64,000 nucleotides of DNA, from the NCBI RefSeq assembly GCF_030812775.1, contig NZ_JAUSTI010000004.1:186001-250000 (forward strand). The letters run 5' to 3'. The first letter of the stretch is position 1. Every line of letters starts with the position of its first letter. Below the pieces are notes generated by a model. It ran no database searches and was not told where the DNA came from. It was given only the letters and a program-made list of their open reading frames with translations. This DNA is from Paenibacillus tundrae (GTDB lineage: Bacteria > Bacillota > Bacilli > Paenibacillales > Paenibacillaceae). The translations under genes were made by a program, and so were the position numbers. Below, piece after piece: positions 53,634-62,262 of the stretch.

Positions 53634-54252
53634 CTTACTTCGCAAAGACTTCATTGTACTGAAGAGTTCCCTGTGGATCATTCCTTTTTATCTGGCCGTG
53701 TTTAGTATCGCCTTTATTCCCAAAAGTGAAATGTCCATGTATCTTGTAGGCATATACACCGCATTTGGTTCCATCATGCTTGCCACCATGATCGATGTCA
53801 AAAACCATAATCATAATTTCTTAGTCACACTCCCGATTAGTCGGAAAAATGTGGTGCAAGCGAAGTATGTATCCACCATTTTCTATACACTTTTTGGCGT
53901 TCTCGCATCGTTCGGCATTCATTCTCTCGTTAACATGAACTTCCCTGGACTCCAAAAGCCAGCTTTCTCGGTATTGGATATACTAATTTCAATCGCTATG
54001 GTACTTGGTTTAACTTCAATCTATTTGCCTCTTTTTTATGCACTTAGTAAAAAGGGCGCAGGGATCATCAATGTTGTATTCCTGGTTGCCCTTGTTGTTC
54101 TAGCCCAGCCCTTTGCATTGCTTATGAACTTGGCGAGCGAGGAAGGCATGGTTACTGCACAGATCATTGGTATGGTGGCCATCGGTATTCTACTGTTATT
54201 CGTTGGATCATATCTTGTCACTGTCCGTGTTTTCGCCAAAAAAGATCTGTGA
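53626..54252 (+). CDS. ABC-2 type transporter permease
   Basis: A protein of 208 residues with six predicted membrane helices, including SSLWIIPFYLAVFSIAFIP, SIMLATMIDVKNHNHNFLVTLPISRKNVVQAKYVS and VVFLVALVVLAQPFALLMNLAS. LVTLPISRKNVVQAKY is a typical ABC-2 intracellular loop. It works with the ATPase upstream. The operon is GntR, ATPase, permease, then a terminator. AAAGGGGGC precedes the ATG inside the previous gene. Confidence 0.9.
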   Translation: MVNLLRKDFIVLKSSLWIIPFYLAVFSIAFIPKSEMSMYLVGIYTAFGSIMLATMIDVKNHNHNFLVTLPISRKNVVQAKYVSTIFYTLFGVLASFGIHSLVNMNFPGLQKPAFSVLDILISIAMVLGLTSIYLPLFYALSKKGAGIINVVFLVALVVLAQPFALLMNLASEEGMVTAQIIGMVAIGILLLFVGSYLVTVRVFAKKDL

Positions 54253-54364
54253 ATATTGAACACCTGCGATACATTTTGAGTGTTTGCAAAATAAAATCAA
54301 TCATCAGAGCATAAACTTGCTCGCCTGATCAAGCAGAATGAGCGAGAGGATCTCACCCATTCAG

Positions 54365-54390
54365 AAGTCGCCTTTATGGCGACTTTTTTT
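54365..54390 (+). terminator. Terminator of the GntR-ABC operon
   Basis: AAGTCGCC pairs with GGCGACTT around TTTAT, followed by seven T. Confidence 0.9.
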
Positions 54391-54489
54391 ATGAGATATC
54401 TTTCCTCTCTGCACACCTACCAACCGATTCTCCATATATCTGCCAATCAACTCTTGTGAGCACACTCCTTATAGATAAACGGAGTTCAT

Positions 54490-55899
54490 TTAAACCTTTT
54501 TGTGCGCCAGCTCAATCAGTCTACTCATACCTTCGTAAATCTGCTGTTCATGTGCATACGAGTAAGATAAACGCAATTTACGACTTGCCCCAGGATCCGA
54601 AGGGTCAAACACCGTACCTGGTACAAAGGCGACGGAATGTTCCATACATCGATGCAACAGTCTGCCCGTATCCATTCCTTCCGGAAGCTCTACCCAGATG
54701 TTCAGACCACCTTGGGGTGTAGTCCAACGCCAATCTGTTTCTTTTAAGCATTTCTCCATCACTTCCATCCGTAATTGGATAGCAGTACACAGCTTGGATA
54801 TATGCTGATACATACGTGGAGATTGGAAGTAGCGTAGAAACAGCTTTTGATTCAGTAGCGGAGATCCGTTATCCGCAAGAGTCTTCATTGCCTGTAATCC
54901 AGGCATGAATCGTGGGCGGCACATAATAGCAGCGATTCGAAGACCAGGAACGACATATTTGCTATAGCTGCGAATGTAGAGCGTATGTCCTGTTGTGTCA
55001 TAGGTGAAAATCGGCGCCGGAGGTTTTTCTTTAAAATAAATATCATACGTACTGTCATCCTCGACAAGGAAACATCCATATTGTTCAGCCAGTTCGGGTA
55101 ACTGTTTGCGCTGTTCCACTGGAATATTAATCCCCGTAGGGTTTTGGAAAGTTGGTGTCATATAGAAGAGTTTAGGCTTTTCTTGCTTCATCAGCAGCTC
55201 AATCTGATCTAGATCGTAACCCTCTGAGGTGATGTCGGTAAACACAAGCTTAGCACCCTGCTTGCGGAAAATTTCCATCGCTGGACCATAGGTAGGTCGC
55301 TCCACAAGCACACGATCCCCCGGCTTGACAAGGCTGCGTGCAATGAGGTCGATGGCTTGTTGTGCACCCGAGGTAATCAGGACTTCATCGGCTGAGATAT
55401 AGAAACGTTCCCGTGAGGTCAGATGGCTAGCCAGTTCACTTCTAAGCTCCAGGTCTCCCTGATTCGTAGAATAAGTTCCGAGCAAGCGAGGGTAGTGATT
55501 GAGTAGATCACGCATTAGCTCTCCCCAAAAACGGTTGGGCAAGAGAGCAGGGTCAATCAATGATTTGGAAAACTGGAACTCCGCCTCCAATGATTGCACA
55601 CGGTCAAGAGAATCCCAATGCAGCCAAGCCGAGACAGCGGGATCATCCGCCTGATCCATAATAGGGGCTGGGTCGGCAGGACTCACATAATAACCGGATT
55701 TGTCTTTGACATAGACTTTTCCATGTTCTTTTAACTCCTGATAGGCTTTGAAAACGGTCAGGCGATGTACACCGAGTAGCTCGGATAGGCTGCGTACAGA
55801 AGGCAACTTCTCATGTTCCGTCCATTCTCCTGCTTCAATACGAACAACAAGATAATGAACGACTTGCTCATATAGTTTAAGGCTGTTATCTGTCATCAT
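54490..55899 (-). CDS. MocR-family regulator (GntR HTH fused to an aminotransferase domain)
   Basis: A protein of about 469 residues. The GntR winged helix (LYEQVVHYLVVRIEAGEWTEHEKLPSVRSLSELLGVHRLTVFKAYQEL) is joined to a full fold-type I aminotransferase domain with TYSTNQGDLELR, ITSGAQQAIDL, TPTFQNPTG, and the PLP-lysine in YIRSYSKYVVPGLRI. Such MocR proteins bind DNA and sense PLP or an amino compound. The start is uncertain: ATG 55899 has no strong site, while GTG 55914 lies about ten bases after AAGGAG. It is divergent from the EamA gene, its likely target. Confidence 0.93.
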   Translation of the reverse strand: MMTDNSLKLYEQVVHYLVVRIEAGEWTEHEKLPSVRSLSELLGVHRLTVFKAYQELKEHGKVYVKDKSGYYVSPADPAPIMDQADDPAVSAWLHWDSLDRVQSLEAEFQFSKSLIDPALLPNRFWGELMRDLLNHYPRLLGTYSTNQGDLELRSELASHLTSRERFYISADEVLITSGAQQAIDLIARSLVKPGDRVLVERPTYGPAMEIFRKQGAKLVFTDITSEGYDLDQIELLMKQEKPKLFYMTPTFQNPTGINIPVEQRKQLPELAEQYGCFLVEDDSTYDIYFKEKPPAPIFTYDTTGHTLYIRSYSKYVVPGLRIAAIMCRPRFMPGLQAMKTLADNGSPLLNQKLFLRYFQSPRMYQHISKLCTAIQLRMEVMEKCLKETDWRWTTPQGGLNIWVELPEGMDTGRLLHRCMEHSVAFVPGTVFDPSDPGASRKLRLSYSYAHEQQIYEGMSRLIELAHKKV

Positions 55900-55962
55900 G
55901 ATGGTTTTGCCCACCCGGCTCACGCTCCTTTTGAACTCTATTGTAACAGCATATGGGGTTAA

Positions 55963-56016
55963 CTGTTCTGTTTTCTCCACTCTGTTCTGTAGACAGTGCT
56001 ATATGATGGAGAACAG
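55963..56016. promoter_or_regulatory. Probable MocR operator in the divergent intergenic region
   Basis: CTGTTCTGT occurs as a direct repeat at 55963-55971 and 55982-55990, 19 bases apart, and an inverted AGAACAG lies at 56010-56016. Direct repeats with about two-turn spacing are typical for MocR regulators. Confidence 0.65.
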
Positions 56017-56033
56017 ATGAAGGAGGGGCTAGC

Positions 56034-56957
56034 ATGATTGGAGCAGCATTTGCAATAATGTGTCTTGTATTTGGAACGACGTTTCTAGCGATTAAAATTG
56101 GAGTTGAAGCGGGTCTGCCGCCATTTCTGTCTGCGGGCTTACGCTTTATGATTGCAGGCGCGTTGATGTTTGCCTGGATGCTGATGAAAGGACGGGTCAA
56201 GATGTCCTTGTTGTGGCGCAAAGAAATGCTGCTCACCGGCGCAGGACTCACTTTTGGCACGTTTGCGGCTCTATACTGGGCTGAACAATATGTAAGTTCA
56301 GGTGTAGGTGCTATTTTATCAGCGACAGGCCCGATTATGATTATGGTAATGCAAACAGTTTTGTTAAGGCAGAAGACGTCTGCTCGCATGATTACAGGTT
56401 GTCTGATCGGTTTTGTTGGCGTTATATTTGTCGTTATGCCTGGTGTAACAATAGGAGGCAGTCCACTGTGGTTATGGGGCTGTATCGTCATTTTGATTGG
56501 GGAAGTGTGTTACTCCGCAGGAGCGTTATATTCCAAAAAGGTGATTAACCAGTTCAAGGAAAGTGACCCGGTGGCGATTAATGCTGTTCAGATGATGTAT
56601 GGGGGGCTATTGCTGTTTGTATTATCAGCCTTCACAGAGTCATGGAACATGTCCGTTATGGACTGGACACCTGCCATTACCTCATTGATCTATCTGACGG
56701 TCATTGGTTCGATGGTAGGGCATAGCCTGTTCTACTGGATCATGTCACGAACCAACCCGTTGTTCCCAGCAACCTGGCTGTACATCTCACCACCGATTGC
56801 GGTTGGTCTTGGCGCGATTGTCTATAATGAGCATGTAAGCTGGATGACTTGGATCGGTGTAGTACTTATTGTGTCTGGATTATTATTCATGAATGACAAA
56901 GTCACGGGTTGGTTCAAAAGTAGAAGAAGCAGCAATACGTTAGCCGAAAATCCATAA
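56034..56957 (+). CDS. EamA-family (DMT) transporter
   Basis: A protein of 307 residues with ten predicted membrane helices and the duplicated EamA module, e.g. IGAAFAIMCLVFGTTFLAIKIGVEAGLPPFLSAGLRFM and the second half GCIVILIGEVCYSAGALYSKK. Such transporters export amino acids or other small metabolites. GAAGGAGGGG precedes ATG 56034. It is divergent from the MocR gene, which suggests that MocR senses a compound related to the transported one. Confidence 0.93.
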   Translation: MIGAAFAIMCLVFGTTFLAIKIGVEAGLPPFLSAGLRFMIAGALMFAWMLMKGRVKMSLLWRKEMLLTGAGLTFGTFAALYWAEQYVSSGVGAILSATGPIMIMVMQTVLLRQKTSARMITGCLIGFVGVIFVVMPGVTIGGSPLWLWGCIVILIGEVCYSAGALYSKKVINQFKESDPVAINAVQMMYGGLLLFVLSAFTESWNMSVMDWTPAITSLIYLTVIGSMVGHSLFYWIMSRTNPLFPATWLYISPPIAVGLGAIVYNEHVSWMTWIGVVLIVSGLLFMNDKVTGWFKSRRSSNTLAENP

Positions 56958-57007
56958 ATTGGTGTACAATGATAGGAGTGGATTTCTGGCAAACGAGGTG
57001 AGAGGAT

Positions 57008-57310
57008 TTGAACAGGCAGGCAATAGGTGTAGCCTTGGTATTTGCAGGCATCATTTTATATGGGATCGTGCATATCTCAACGTTGATATACCTCCCATCT
57101 GTAATGACCTATTCAACGCAGTGGGGGAAGTATTTACAAGCGATGTATGATAGCGGAGGCTTGATCGCGTTTATCGTATCTATCGTATTGTTTTTGATCG
57201 GGGTATTTTTGCTCTTGCCCAAATCGATCTTCTCTGTGAAGGGTGTCATGAGTGAGATACGTGAGCGAGACCGTGAATTTAATGAGCAGTATGGTACCCG
57301 GGAAACGTAA
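57008..57310 (+). CDS. Small two-helix membrane protein
   Basis: A protein of 100 residues, unrecognised. It has two membrane helices (AIGVALVFAGIILYGIVHISTLIYLPS and GLIAFIVSIVLFLIGVFLLLP) and a charged C-terminal tail. It starts at TTG 57008, with GAGGTGAGAGG upstream. It follows the EamA gene by 50 bases and may be co-transcribed. No further clue is available to its role. Nothing clear is seen in 57311-57581. Confidence 0.75.
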   Translation: MNRQAIGVALVFAGIILYGIVHISTLIYLPSVMTYSTQWGKYLQAMYDSGGLIAFIVSIVLFLIGVFLLLPKSIFSVKGVMSEIRERDREFNEQYGTRET

Positions 57311-57581
57311 TAATCGAAAGCAAGAGTAAGTAAGAGTATGTTTCTCTTAATTACGTTGGAGTTTTCTTGGGGCAATATAGTTGCTAACTCTCATTATAGG
57401 AGGTTGTAGATTACGAACGTCTACGGCTTCCGGTGATGGGAGTTTTTTCTTCTGCATAGATGAATATGGAGAAAAGAATTTTGGATTTATTATCTAAACT
57501 ACATATATTTTCCTGTTGATGGTGAAATGATGCTTGCAGACTCATTAGAGTTAGATCAACAACCCTATTCGTTCCAAACGT

Positions 57582-57917
57582 TTAAGGGCTAATCGGATCG
57601 AGATGCCGATACGTGAAATCGGGGTCTACGCCTTTTACAGGTGCGCTGCTATATTGATAGATTTGTCCGTTCTCCTCTTTGTAGAAGTAACGAGCAAGAG
57701 GCTCATTCTTAAAAATAACTTCTGTGCTGACGAGTGGTGCTTTACCAAAATGAGTATCGATTTGTTGGATATCTTCGTGACTATATTTTTTGGACGAGAG
57801 TAAATACGCTTCAACTTTAAGTTCCATCGTCCGTTGGTAATTCCAAAGGTACAGAGAGACAAGCGCTACTAACGTGATAAGTAGGGACAGAACGAGTTTC
57901 GGTTTGCTAATATTCAT
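57582..57917 (-). CDS. DUF3139-like membrane-anchored protein
   Basis: A protein of 111 residues with an N-terminal membrane helix (LVLSLLITLVALVSLYLW) and an extracellular domain (EAYLLSSKKYSHEDIQQIDTHFGKAPLVSTEVIFKNEPLARYFY). The layout matches DUF3139 proteins of Firmicutes, function unknown. AAAGGAGATGAGTCG precedes ATG 57917. It is divergent from the secreted protein gene at 58014, with 96 bases between. Confidence 0.78.
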   Translation of the reverse strand: MNISKPKLVLSLLITLVALVSLYLWNYQRTMELKVEAYLLSSKKYSHEDIQQIDTHFGKAPLVSTEVIFKNEPLARYFYKEENGQIYQYSSAPVKGVDPDFTYRHLDPISP

Positions 57918-58013
57918 CGACTCATCTCCTTTGGATAAATAATACAATATAAATTGACTCGTGTAAAATAATAGATTAATATGGAAATAATTCATATAAA
58001 AGGAGATGCTGTC

Positions 58014-58667
58014 GTGTCGAGATTTAGATGTATTTTAGGAGTATTTCTTGTTACACTTCTGTTTTCATTTATTGGGTCTCATTCATCGGCAAGTGCGGAA
58101 AGTGTTGAATCATTAGAAGCCAGAACTTCATTTAACAATGTGGAAATAACTGAGATGGAGTCTGAGAACGAACAGGTTTCTCCTTTTGCAGAAATTGGGC
58201 CAACATATCCTGGGACAAGTATAAAAGTTCAAGCGGGGGATATTATTCATAGCCCTAAGTCAGTTTCTACTTTTTTTGTTGGGCATATTGGAATTGTAGG
58301 GACTGATTTGAATGTATACCATGTGCACCCATATGGGCCAGGGCGGATACAGGGTTTGTTTTCTTATATAAATAACTTTGATCCTGGCGATAAATTTACA
58401 GTTCTACGGGTTCGAAATGGGAACCCTGTAGCAGCTGCCAATTGGGCAAAAAATAATATCGGTAAAGTGCAATCTTACAGCTTTAATCCCGTTCCAAGTA
58501 ACATTACGGCAAGCTATTGTTCTAAATTTGTTTGGCAAGCATATTTTTATGGTGCAGGGAAAGAATTGATTTGGGGAGGAACAAGCGTAGATCCTCTTAC
58601 ATACATTCGTCCATCAGAAATTTTAAATTCTAATCAAGTGATCACTACCGCAGTGTTTTACAAATAA
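58014..58667 (+). CDS. Secreted permuted-papain-like protein (YiiX type)
   Basis: A protein of 217 residues with a signal peptide ending at about ASA-E (SSASAE). The mature part has the permuted NlpC/P60-like order: His first in FFVGHIGIVGTDLNVYHVHPYG and Cys later in TASYCSKFVWQAYFYG. Such proteins hydrolyse amide or thioester bonds in the cell wall or of unknown substrates. It starts at GTG 58014, with AAAGGAGAT six bases upstream. It is a single gene with a strong terminator. Codon use is more AT-rich than that of tkt or pgi. Confidence 0.8.
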   Translation: MSRFRCILGVFLVTLLFSFIGSHSSASAESVESLEARTSFNNVEITEMESENEQVSPFAEIGPTYPGTSIKVQAGDIIHSPKSVSTFFVGHIGIVGTDLNVYHVHPYGPGRIQGLFSYINNFDPGDKFTVLRVRNGNPVAAANWAKNNIGKVQSYSFNPVPSNITASYCSKFVWQAYFYGAGKELIWGGTSVDPLTYIRPSEILNSNQVITTAVFYK

Positions 58668-58685
58668 AATAAGCTTCTCATAGAA

Positions 58686-58730
58686 GAAAGAGCCCAATGC
58701 GCACATTTTAGGTGCAATCTGGGCTCTTTC
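58686..58730. terminator. Bidirectional terminator
   Basis: GAAAGAGCCCA pairs perfectly with TGGGCTCTTTC around an inner ATGCGCAC/GTGCAAT arm. It serves both the secreted protein gene and the HAD gene. Confidence 0.85.
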
Positions 58731-58783
58731 GTGATGTGACAATCAAATTCTAGAATAGATTTGATTGGACAGTAGCGTGTCCA

Positions 58784-59587
58784 TTACTCCGCATTCAGTA
58801 CAAATTTCTCAATAACCTGCTTCACACCATCTTCGTTATTGCTAAGTGTGATATAGTCTGCGATCTCTTTCAATGCTGGGATGGCATTACCCATCGCAAC
58901 ACCAAGACCAGCGGCCTCAAGCATCTCATGGTCATTCCAGGAATCACCGATGGCGATGCATTCAGACAACTCAACACCGAAATGATCAGCTAGGAAGGTA
59001 AGGGCATGTCCTTTTGTTCCTTCACGATGCATGATTTCGAGGAAGTAAGGCTTGGATTTCGTAATATGCACTTCAGGTCCAAGCAGCTCGCGCAGGTCAA
59101 CAGCTACCTTATCCAGATAATCTGGCTCGTCGATGATAAGCAGTTTTGGTGTTTGCTGCTCAATCACTTTGATGAAGTCGGATTCAATATAGTACTGTGT
59201 ACCGTTCAATTTCGCGTAATCACGCAATTTGTCATTCTCTTCACGGGCATACAATTTGTCGTCAATGTACGTTTGTAGATGAAGGTTGTGCTCCAAGCAG
59301 TAGTCATACAATTTGCGGGAAGCTTCCTGCGGAACATAGCGCTCGTACAGAACATTCTCGTCCAGCAAGTTTTTCACCAAAGCTCCTTGGTATGTAATGA
59401 TCGGCACGTTCAGCTTCGTTTGGCGAGCAAGTGCCTGTGCGGAAGCGTAAGCACGACCAGTTGCCAGTGTAACTACAGCACCGTGTGCAACGGCTTGCTC
59501 CAGAGCAGCTTGGGTTGCAGGTGTTACTTCTTTGTTGTCGTTAATGAGTGTGTCATCAATATCGATTGCAATTAGTTTGTAAGTCAT
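58784..59587 (-). CDS. Cof-type HAD-IIB family phosphatase
   Basis: A protein of 267 residues. Motif I is AIDIDDTLINDNK (Asp pair in DIDDT), motif II TLATGRAYASAQ, and motif IV IGDSWNDHEMLEAAGLGVAMGNA. The C2 cap is of the Cof group. It dephosphorylates small phosphorylated metabolites; FMN, sugar phosphates or pyridoxal phosphate are possible. It is a second Cof-type enzyme in the window, distinct from 3559-4455 (only the family motifs agree). AAAGGAGAGA precedes ATG 59587. Confidence 0.94.
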   Translation of the reverse strand: MTYKLIAIDIDDTLINDNKEVTPATQAALEQAVAHGAVVTLATGRAYASAQALARQTKLNVPIITYQGALVKNLLDENVLYERYVPQEASRKLYDYCLEHNLHLQTYIDDKLYAREENDKLRDYAKLNGTQYYIESDFIKVIEQQTPKLLIIDEPDYLDKVAVDLRELLGPEVHITKSKPYFLEIMHREGTKGHALTFLADHFGVELSECIAIGDSWNDHEMLEAAGLGVAMGNAIPALKEIADYITLSNNEDGVKQVIEKFVLNAE

Positions 59588-59645
59588 GTCGTTTCTCTCC
59601 TTTATTTATCTGTGTATGTTCAACTAAAGAATGTTTATACTAGCC

Positions 59646-59780
59646 ACTTCGATGACAGAACAACCTTCCGATCGCTGTTATCCCCAGATTTTTTTTGAAT
59701 TCCCTCTCTTAAAGGGAAAATCCGGGGATAAAGGCGAGCGCTTCGCTTCTTCACGTTATTTCTGTCCTCTCCGTTATCGT
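59646..59780. repeat. Candidate interspersed repeat with hairpin
   Basis: A gene-free stretch with a large imperfect hairpin at 59682-59727 (CCCC-GATTTT with AAAATC-GGGG and an inner CCCT/AGGG). C/T-rich sequence continues to 59780. It looks like a family of dispersed repeats I recall from Paenibacillus genomes, but no second copy is in this window. Confidence 0.4.
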
Positions 59781-59829
59781 ATAAAAAGTTTAGTTGAACT
59801 TATGTGTATCGTGTAGCAAGAATGAAAGT

Positions 59830-60831
59830 CTATTCTTCCAGGAAAATCAGGCCGATAAAGTCCTCCAGCTCCAGGTTGCCGAAGTAATGTTTCACATCCA
59901 AATCTTGCAGTGCTGTGCGCACCTCGGATTCTTCGTAACGTTTGCCACGCAGCATATCCTCGATATCGGCTACATCACCCACACCGAAGAAGTCACCGAA
60001 GATTTTCAGATCTTCAATCCGTCCATCTTTAATGTTCATCCGCAGATCGATGATGCCGACAGGGAATTTACGTGTGTGCTTCACATTGCTTTCTGGAGAC
60101 AACCCATAGTTCCAATCCCAATTGCTGTAACGCTCAGCAGAGATTTCTTTGATCTTGTCCCAATCCTTCTCAGTGAGTTCGTATTGAGGCACATCTTGGG
60201 GCTCCATACGGAAGATATGACGGAGCAACTCGTCGCGGAATTGTTCAATGGTCATGTTGCTATCAATCAGTTCACGAATGTTAGCAACCCGGCTGCGCAC
60301 AGACTTGGTGCTTTTGGATTTGAATTTCTCAGGGTTCACGTTCAGTGATGCTTGTACATGATCCAGGTTAAGATCAAACATCAATGTACCATGGCTGAAC
60401 ATGCGACCACGTGTGGAAAACTGGGCATTACCCGAAATTTTCTTTTCTCCCACTTGCAGATCGTTCCGCCCAGTCAATTCGGCATTGACTCCAAGCTCTT
60501 GCAGTGCCTCAACTACTGGTTGAGTGAACTTGCGGAAGTTGTGGAAGGACTGACCGTCATCCTTCGTAATGAAGCTGAAATTGAGGTTGCCCAGATCGTG
60601 ATAGACTGCGCCACCTCCGGATAAACGGCGTACGACCTGAACTCCATTCTCCTGAACATATTCGATATTAATCTCTTCAATGGTGTTCTGATGCTTACCA
60701 ATAATAATGGATGGGCGGTTGATGTAGAACAGCAGGTAGCTGTCATCCATCGGCAGATGCTTCAGAATGTATTCCTCAATGGCGAGGTTTACGGAAGGAT
60801 CTGTGATACCCTGGTTATCAACAAACAACAT
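59830..60831 (-). CDS. Lipoate-protein ligase
   Basis: A protein of 333 residues, of usual LplA/LplJ length. It activates free lipoate with ATP and attaches it to lipoyl domains. Signatures are NLAIEEYIL, the RRLSGGGAVYHDLGNLNFSF lipoate motif, and a C-terminal accessory domain. ATG 60831 is chosen because GGAGGA lies seven bases upstream; ATG 60837 is too close to it and the frame to 60921 lies in the leader. It is a single gene. Confidence 0.94.
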   Translation of the reverse strand: MLFVDNQGITDPSVNLAIEEYILKHLPMDDSYLLFYINRPSIIIGKHQNTIEEINIEYVQENGVQVVRRLSGGGAVYHDLGNLNFSFITKDDGQSFHNFRKFTQPVVEALQELGVNAELTGRNDLQVGEKKISGNAQFSTRGRMFSHGTLMFDLNLDHVQASLNVNPEKFKSKSTKSVRSRVANIRELIDSNMTIEQFRDELLRHIFRMEPQDVPQYELTEKDWDKIKEISAERYSNWDWNYGLSPESNVKHTRKFPVGIIDLRMNIKDGRIEDLKIFGDFFGVGDVADIEDMLRGKRYEESEVRTALQDLDVKHYFGNLELEDFIGLIFLEE

Positions 60832-61080
60832 GGTCATTCCTCCATTAATGTATGTGAGGGATAGAAATCCCTTATGTAGTGTTTGATTCGTAGAAATTAG
60901 ATTCACCGAACTGACGTTCATGAAACTGAAATTCCTTCTCTATTGTAAACGAATTGCCCTAATGACACAAAGAAATTAGACAAGTCCACGAATTCAGCCA
61001 AGCATAGACAAAACAAGATTGACCCCAACCTGTGATCGACTCCATAATAAAATGGACATGCAGAAAGGATGACGGACAGA

Positions 61081-62262
61081 ATGACCGGTATGATAGAAGT
61101 ATTCGGACATGGTGGTGATGTGGAGACAGCGGCCTCCCGTTTCGGGGGCAATCCGGCTGATTTTCTCGATTTTAGCGCAAACATTAACCCGATGGGGCCA
61201 CCTCAGAACGTATTACATGCATTGGAACAGGGATTACAAACCATCTTGCGCTATCCTGATCCAGGGCACAGAGCCTTCAAAGCACGACTTAGCGAGTATC
61301 TTGGTGTACAGCCTGATCAGATCTCTGTTGGAAATGGCGCAGCGGAGAGCATGGCCTTGATCCTACTGGGTCTTGCGCCACGCACTGTAGGTACGGTGGA
61401 GCCAGGCTTTTCGGAGTATAGTGCGTTAGCTAGGCAATTTGGAGCTGAGGTTCTTCATGTGTACGGACGTGAAGCAATGGACTGGCGAGCAGAGGTAGCG
61501 GATATTGAGAGGCTTATGGATCAAGTGGATCTATTGTTTCTAGGGCAGCCCAACAATCCCAACGGAGTTCAATATTCGGTAGAGGTGCTTCATCGTCTGG
61601 CTCGCTCAGCAGAAAGAACGGACACAATCCTAGTGATTGATGAAGCTTTCATGGACTTTATCCCTGAAGCTCGACGGCAGTCCCTTGCACCTCGATTAAA
61701 CGAGTATCCGCAGGTTATCATCATCCGTTCGATGACGAAGTTTTACGCAATTCCGGGACTACGCCTAGGTTATGCGATGGCACGACCTGAACTAATACAA
61801 GCCATGACTGCGAAGCAAGTCACTTGGAGTGTCAATGGGTTAGCGCTGATTGCTGGGGAAGCCTGCCTCCAAGATGGGGAGAACTTCGAACAGGAAACGC
61901 TGGCTTATGTGTCTCGGGAACGGAAATTATTGACTGAGGGGCTGGAGGCTTGTGGTTGTCAGGTTACGCGCGGAGAAGCTAACTTCATATTGGCTTGTCT
62001 GCCGGAACCGTGGTCAGCGACCGTAATGCAGGCAGCACTGGGAGAGCGTGGTATTCTCATTCGCAGCTGTGCCATGTATCCTGGGCTAGGCGAACGACAT
62101 GTTCGGTTTGCGGTGAAGGATGCGGATGCCAATGGGCGTTTGCTGAGCGTGATGCAAAGTGTAATTGCTCAGAGTAACCCTCAGCATATCTCTCAGAGTC
62201 ATCCTCAGGACATTCCTCACGTAAAGGAAGGTGGCTTGAACGATGACCTTACCGTTTCTTGA
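61081..62262 (+). CDS. cobD: Threonine-phosphate decarboxylase-like aminotransferase (CobD/CobC)
   Basis: A protein of 393 residues, a PLP enzyme. FLDFSANINPMGPP, YPDPGHRAFKARLSEYLGV, LGQPNNPNGVQYS, DEAFMDF and RSMTKFYAIPGLRLGYAMA (with the PLP lysine) are typical of CobD. It should make aminopropanol phosphate, the side chain donor for adenosylcobinamide phosphate. A tail of about 30 residues rich in Q/S/H ends the protein. ATG 61081 is chosen; ATG 61069 lies next to the AAAGG site. The stop overlaps cbiZ by 20 bases. Confidence 0.9.
   Translation: MTGMIEVFGHGGDVETAASRFGGNPADFLDFSANINPMGPPQNVLHALEQGLQTILRYPDPGHRAFKARLSEYLGVQPDQISVGNGAAESMALILLGLAPRTVGTVEPGFSEYSALARQFGAEVLHVYGREAMDWRAEVADIERLMDQVDLLFLGQPNNPNGVQYSVEVLHRLARSAERTDTILVIDEAFMDFIPEARRQSLAPRLNEYPQVIIIRSMTKFYAIPGLRLGYAMARPELIQAMTAKQVTWSVNGLALIAGEACLQDGENFEQETLAYVSRERKLLTEGLEACGCQVTRGEANFILACLPEPWSATVMQAALGERGILIRSCAMYPGLGERHVRFAVKDADANGRLLSVMQSVIAQSNPQHISQSHPQDIPHVKEGGLNDDLTVS

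Noticed and set aside
59794..60348. 184-codon frame antisense to the lipoate ligase
   Set aside because: Fully inside a well-supported gene, no ribosome-binding site, no known motifs.
60832..61080. Cobalamin riboswitch before the cobinamide genes
   Set aside because: The stretch is too short and lacks the conserved core.
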